A model generated the notes under the pieces. That model was given only the letters and a program-made list of their open reading frames with translations, was not told where the DNA came from and did no database searches. The position numbers and the translations under genes were made by a program. A stretch of DNA of 64,000 nucleotides from NCBI RefSeq assembly GCF_014154935.1, contig NZ_JACEHH010000017.1, positions 62,001 through 126,000 of the forward strand, read 5' to 3'. Positions 61,307 through 64,000 of this stretch are shown piece by piece (positions within the stretch are counted from its first letter, which is position 1; each line of letters begins with the position of its first letter). Origin of the DNA: Stieleria mannarensis. Lineage in GTDB: Bacteria > Planctomycetota > Planctomycetia > Pirellulales > Pirellulaceae.

Positions 61307-62303
61307 GTGTGGCGACGGCGGCCGGTAAATCGGGATGCCATGTCGGTGCGGCCAGTTCCAACATCAGCTTCCATTTCTTTGCCGCGTCCTCCAGGCCCGA
61401 CTGTTGCACCAGGTTCAACAGGCAGACCATCGGGGCGGTTTGCAGGGCCATCGGCAACTGTTCGATTTCCGCTTCGATCAAACGTAGATTGGATTTGATG
61501 GCCGGCGGAGACTTGGTGAGGTGCGTCAGCTGTTTGGCAAGCAATGCGATCGTTTTCCGGTCCTGTTGTCCGGCCAAACGCACGAGCGCCGCTTCGGCGG
61601 CGCCGCGATACTTTGGCGAGCGCAGCAGCCAACTGGCCACGACCAACTTGACCGCCAGCGAATCGGAGGCGGCGTGTTTGGCGGCGGTCTGGACGAACGC
61701 TTGATCGTCACCGACCGACCCGGTCCAGTCGATCGGCAGGATTCCCAGAATCATTAGGGGCAGGGGGCGGGCGTCGAGTTGACGGACCAGTTCCAACGCG
61801 ATGTCGCCGCGGCCGGATCGCATCGCTGCTTGGGCGGCCATCATTGACAGCCATTGTTGACGCCACACCGGCGGACGGCTGGAAGCGTCGTGGTCGCTGA
61901 TGCAGCGGACCAGTGCGGGCAGCGCGGCGGCAAAGTCGCCTTGATGGAACAAGTCCAACGCGGCGATTTGATCGGCCGGCGCGTCCCTCCACTCGATTGC
62001 ATTGACACGTGCCGATGCGACCCGCGTGGGCGCATTCTGATCGCCGATCAGGATCGAGAGCTGGTCCGCGTCGAACGTGACGATCGTTCCGTCCAGGGTG
62101 GTCAGGGGACGCGGGTACCAGCGCCGGGGCGAATCGGCGGTTGATGCAAGCGACGGCGACAACCGCACGCGATGCGGCGACGGCGGCGCTGCGGGATCCT
62201 GGCCACCAGCCGTTCCACCGGCCGCGTGCACGACCGTCAACGCGATCAAGCATGCCGTGAAAACCTGCGGCAACGCTTTGGTGCAAAACCGTGTCCGGAT
62301 CAC
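61302..62303 (-). CDS. Secreted protein of unknown function with helical-repeat-like region
   Basis: 333 residues. Signal-like hydrophobic segment (about 12-30) ending in GGTAGGQD. Residues about 60-110 look like a small beta domain (LDGTIVTFDADQLSILIGD...IEWRDAP); the rest is a run of amphipathic helices with many Ala and Leu, similar to TPR/HEAT-type repeats. I recognise no family. The start overlaps the upstream VWA gene by 4 bp, so the two form an operon and may act together in the envelope. The stop codon lies inside a tandem repeat. Confidence 0.7.
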   Translation of the reverse strand: MIRTRFCTKALPQVFTACLIALTVVHAAGGTAGGQDPAAPPSPHRVRLSPSLASTADSPRRWYPRPLTTLDGTIVTFDADQLSILIGDQNAPTRVASARVNAIEWRDAPADQIAALDLFHQGDFAAALPALVRCISDHDASSRPPVWRQQWLSMMAAQAAMRSGRGDIALELVRQLDARPLPLMILGILPIDWTGSVGDDQAFVQTAAKHAASDSLAVKLVVASWLLRSPKYRGAAEAALVRLAGQQDRKTIALLAKQLTHLTKSPPAIKSNLRLIEAEIEQLPMALQTAPMVCLLNLVQQSGLEDAAKKWKLMLELAAPTWHPDLPAAVATP

Positions 62304-63358
62304 CGCGCGTTCACCTCGTCGGTTTGCGGCTGGACCGGTTCCGACCGCAGTTGCCGCACGTCGACGTATTGGTACTGTCCGTTGTTCATCGCGGCCAGCT
62401 GTTTCAAAAAACTGTCCGCCGCGGGGCCGGCGCGGCTGCCGAATTCGATGGCGTGAATCGTCGTGCCGGCCCGCTCGGCGCGGTCCTGGATCACTTGGAG
62501 TTCCAGTTGGGACAGCCGCGGGATGTGGGCGTCGGTCAAAAAGAAGATCACGTCCGGCGATAGTCGCAGCGCCATCAACAAAGCGCCTTTGTGTTTGGTG
62601 CCGCCGAAGGCTTGGATGGCGTCGATATATCGTTGGGCCCGTTTCAGATGATTCGGCTCGCCGGAGACCATCGTCATCGGCATCCCGGATAACTGAAACG
62701 GTTTGACGTTTTCGTTATAGAAGATGATCTGAAATTGCTGTTGGGGGGAAAGCGACTGCAGGCTGCGGATCAGTTCGCGTTTGGCGCTGCGTAGCGGCAA
62801 CCCGCCGAAACCGTTCATGCTGTCGCTGCGATCAAACACATAGACGAATCGGGTGCCGCTGCCGGAGACTCCGAAGAGTTTCGCCGTGGCTTGTTGTCCG
62901 GTTGAGGGTCGGCTGGCCGCCTCCGCGGCGTCGCCCAGTGCGTCGCCGTCCAATTTGACATCGCCGGCGATCCCGCTGCCGCTTTCCGGGGCCGGTGTCG
63001 ATTGCATGGCGGACAGAATACCCTGCAGGTCGATCGGTGGTGACAGATCTGCCGGTGGGGCGGCGGCGGCCGACTCGCTGGCCGAATCGGTGGCGTCGTC
63101 CTGGACCGTTTCGAGGGACTCCGCGGTGACTTCGTCGTAGCGGTCTCGATCGGGTAACCGATGGACCACCGCGATGCCGATCTGGCGGTCAATGGCTTCC
63201 CCGGTGCCCTTAGGAGCCGATGATGCGACCCAGGCGATCAGAATCAGCAACACCACGTGCAAGGCCAGGGACAACAGCAAGGGCGGTGTCCGATGGGGCG
63301 GGACTTCCGGGCTGACGGTTGGCTCCGGTCGATCGTTTCGGGGTGGTGTGACGTTCAA
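62300..63358 (-). CDS. Membrane-anchored VWA-domain protein
   Basis: 352 residues. A proline-rich cytoplasmic N terminus and one membrane segment (about 26-47), in the style of TonB/ExbD-like anchors, are followed by a long Ala/Ser/Asp-rich linker and a von Willebrand A domain (about 170-330). The MIDAS metal site is DRSDSMN (Asp176, Ser178, Ser180), with further elements FGGTKHKGAL and FFLTDAHIP. Probably a periplasmic metal-dependent adhesion or assembly protein. It overlaps the next gene by 4 bp. Confidence 0.85.
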   Translation of the reverse strand: MNVTPPRNDRPEPTVSPEVPPHRTPPLLLSLALHVVLLILIAWVASSAPKGTGEAIDRQIGIAVVHRLPDRDRYDEVTAESLETVQDDATDSASESAAAAPPADLSPPIDLQGILSAMQSTPAPESGSGIAGDVKLDGDALGDAAEAASRPSTGQQATAKLFGVSGSGTRFVYVFDRSDSMNGFGGLPLRSAKRELIRSLQSLSPQQQFQIIFYNENVKPFQLSGMPMTMVSGEPNHLKRAQRYIDAIQAFGGTKHKGALLMALRLSPDVIFFLTDAHIPRLSQLELQVIQDRAERAGTTIHAIEFGSRAGPAADSFLKQLAAMNNGQYQYVDVRQLRSEPVQPQTDEVNAR

Positions 63359-63542
63359 GAAGCGGTGTTTCGCGAGATCCGAGACAATTCCGCGGCCAGA
63401 ATGCCGACTTGCGGTTCTCAGCAGGGTCTGTCCAAACTACGTTATCGGATCACTATTGTAACGACTTCACGCCGGCGCCGACGTCTCCGAATTGTCTGGA
63501 CTGACGGCTTACCCGCCCCTTATTCCATATTGGAGTAGATCT

Positions 63543-64000
63543 GTGAGCCAAGCTCGTTTTTTGTTTACCAGCGAATCGGTCAGCATGGGCCACCCCGATA
63601 AGTTGGCCGATCGAATTTCTGATGCCATCTTGGACGCCCTGTTTACCGAAGATCCCAACAGTCGCGTCGCTTGCGAAACGATGGTGACGACCGGCGTTGC
63701 CATCGTCGCCGGTGAGATTTCCACCCAGGCCAAGGTCAATTATGCCGATGTCGTTCGGCAAACGATCAACGAAGTCGGCTACACCGATGACCAGATGGGG
63801 ATTTGCGGCGACACCTGTGCCGTGATGGTCTCGCTGGATACCCAAAGCCCCGACATCGCACAGGGTGTCGATTCGGACAGCGCCAGCGGCAAAGAAGTCG
63901 GTGCCGGCGACCAGGGGTTGATGTTCGGCTATGCCTGCAAGGACACGCCGGAATTGATGCCGCTGCCGATCGCGCTGTCGCACCGCATCATCAACCGGAT
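63543..64000 (+). CDS. metK: S-adenosylmethionine synthetase (3' partial)
   Basis: The frame begins at GTG 63543 and runs to the window edge (152 codons). The start reads [25 protein letters not shown], the MetK N terminus with the ATP-binding HPDK motif, and continues with [31 protein letters not shown] and [12 protein letters not shown] (the GAGDQG substrate loop). It makes SAM from methionine and ATP. Upstream is a 184-bp leader divergent from the VWA gene; I could not recognise a SAM riboswitch in it. Confidence 0.96.
   Translation, partial: MSQARFLFTSESVSMGHPDKLADRISDAILDALFTEDPNSRVACETMVTTGVAIVAGEISTQAKVNYADVVRQTINEVGYTDDQMGICGDTCAVMVSLDTQSPDIAQGVDSDSASGKEVGAGDQGLMFGYACKDTPELMPLPIALSHRIINR

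Noticed and set aside
63359-63542. SAM riboswitch before metK
   Set aside because: No conserved riboswitch core or terminator switch could be recognised in the 184-bp leader.

Overview
The window looks like chromosome of a marine planctomycete of the Pirellulaceae (Rhodopirellula/Stieleria-like). This rests on gene content and style: high G+C, formylglycine-dependent sulfatases, DUF1559 pseudopilin-like proteins, several very long Ser/Thr kinases paired with ECF sigma factors, a PEP-CTERM protein, a giant dockerin/CARDB surface protein, and secreted esterases. Many intergenic hairpin repeats are present. I saw no rRNA, tRNA, CRISPR array, phage or complete IS element.

Layout. 1-4.5 kb: a truncated HPt phosphorelay protein, an NtrC-type regulator and sensor kinase pair, and divergently from them a short pseudopilin behind a good-looking sigma-54 -24/-12 promoter. 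4.5-8 kb: an ECF sigma factor overlapping a Ser/Thr kinase with TPRs. 8.2-10.4 kb: a small lipoprotein, a DUF1559 protein and an acidic lipoprotein with a terminator. 10.6-13.6 kb: a sulfatase, a decayed second sulfatase and a PEP-CTERM protein. 13.9-30.6 kb: one 5,589-residue extracellular protein with nearly four apparently identical 1,605-bp tandem repeats; an XRE-type regulator is divergent from it. 31.8-40.2 kb: esterases, a fusion of two beta-lactamase-like domains with a VanX-like D-Ala-D-Ala dipeptidase, remnants of a D-aminoacylase and a serine hydrolase, and a sialidase-like protein. 40.3-52 kb is more housekeeping in character: mcsB-mcsA, trpE, a Ser/Thr kinase, a sulfatase, deoC, trkH and a SRAP-domain gene. 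61.3-64 kb: a VWA membrane protein, an unknown secreted protein and the start of metK.

The most interesting region is 51.9-60.8 kb, where seven genes all point left. In transcription order they are: a large Ser/Thr kinase (57061-60828), a Gly-rich secreted protein, a PDZ protein, a second Gly/Ser/Asn-rich secreted protein, a 252-residue protein with a Tat-like signal and ten repeats of the form TTxxxGEE, an ATP-grasp ligase, and a TIGR02999-type ECF sigma factor. TTxxxxEE is the core signature of plesiocin-class graspetides (omega-ester peptides closed by ATP-grasp ligases). I therefore read this as an unusual multi-core graspetide locus. Its precursor may be macrocyclised in the cytoplasm and exported whole by Tat, and the locus is bracketed by a sigma factor and kinase of the kinds that normally sit side by side.

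All calls are from reading the sequence; no database search was possible. Family names follow recognisable motifs, while substrates and physiological roles are mostly inference.
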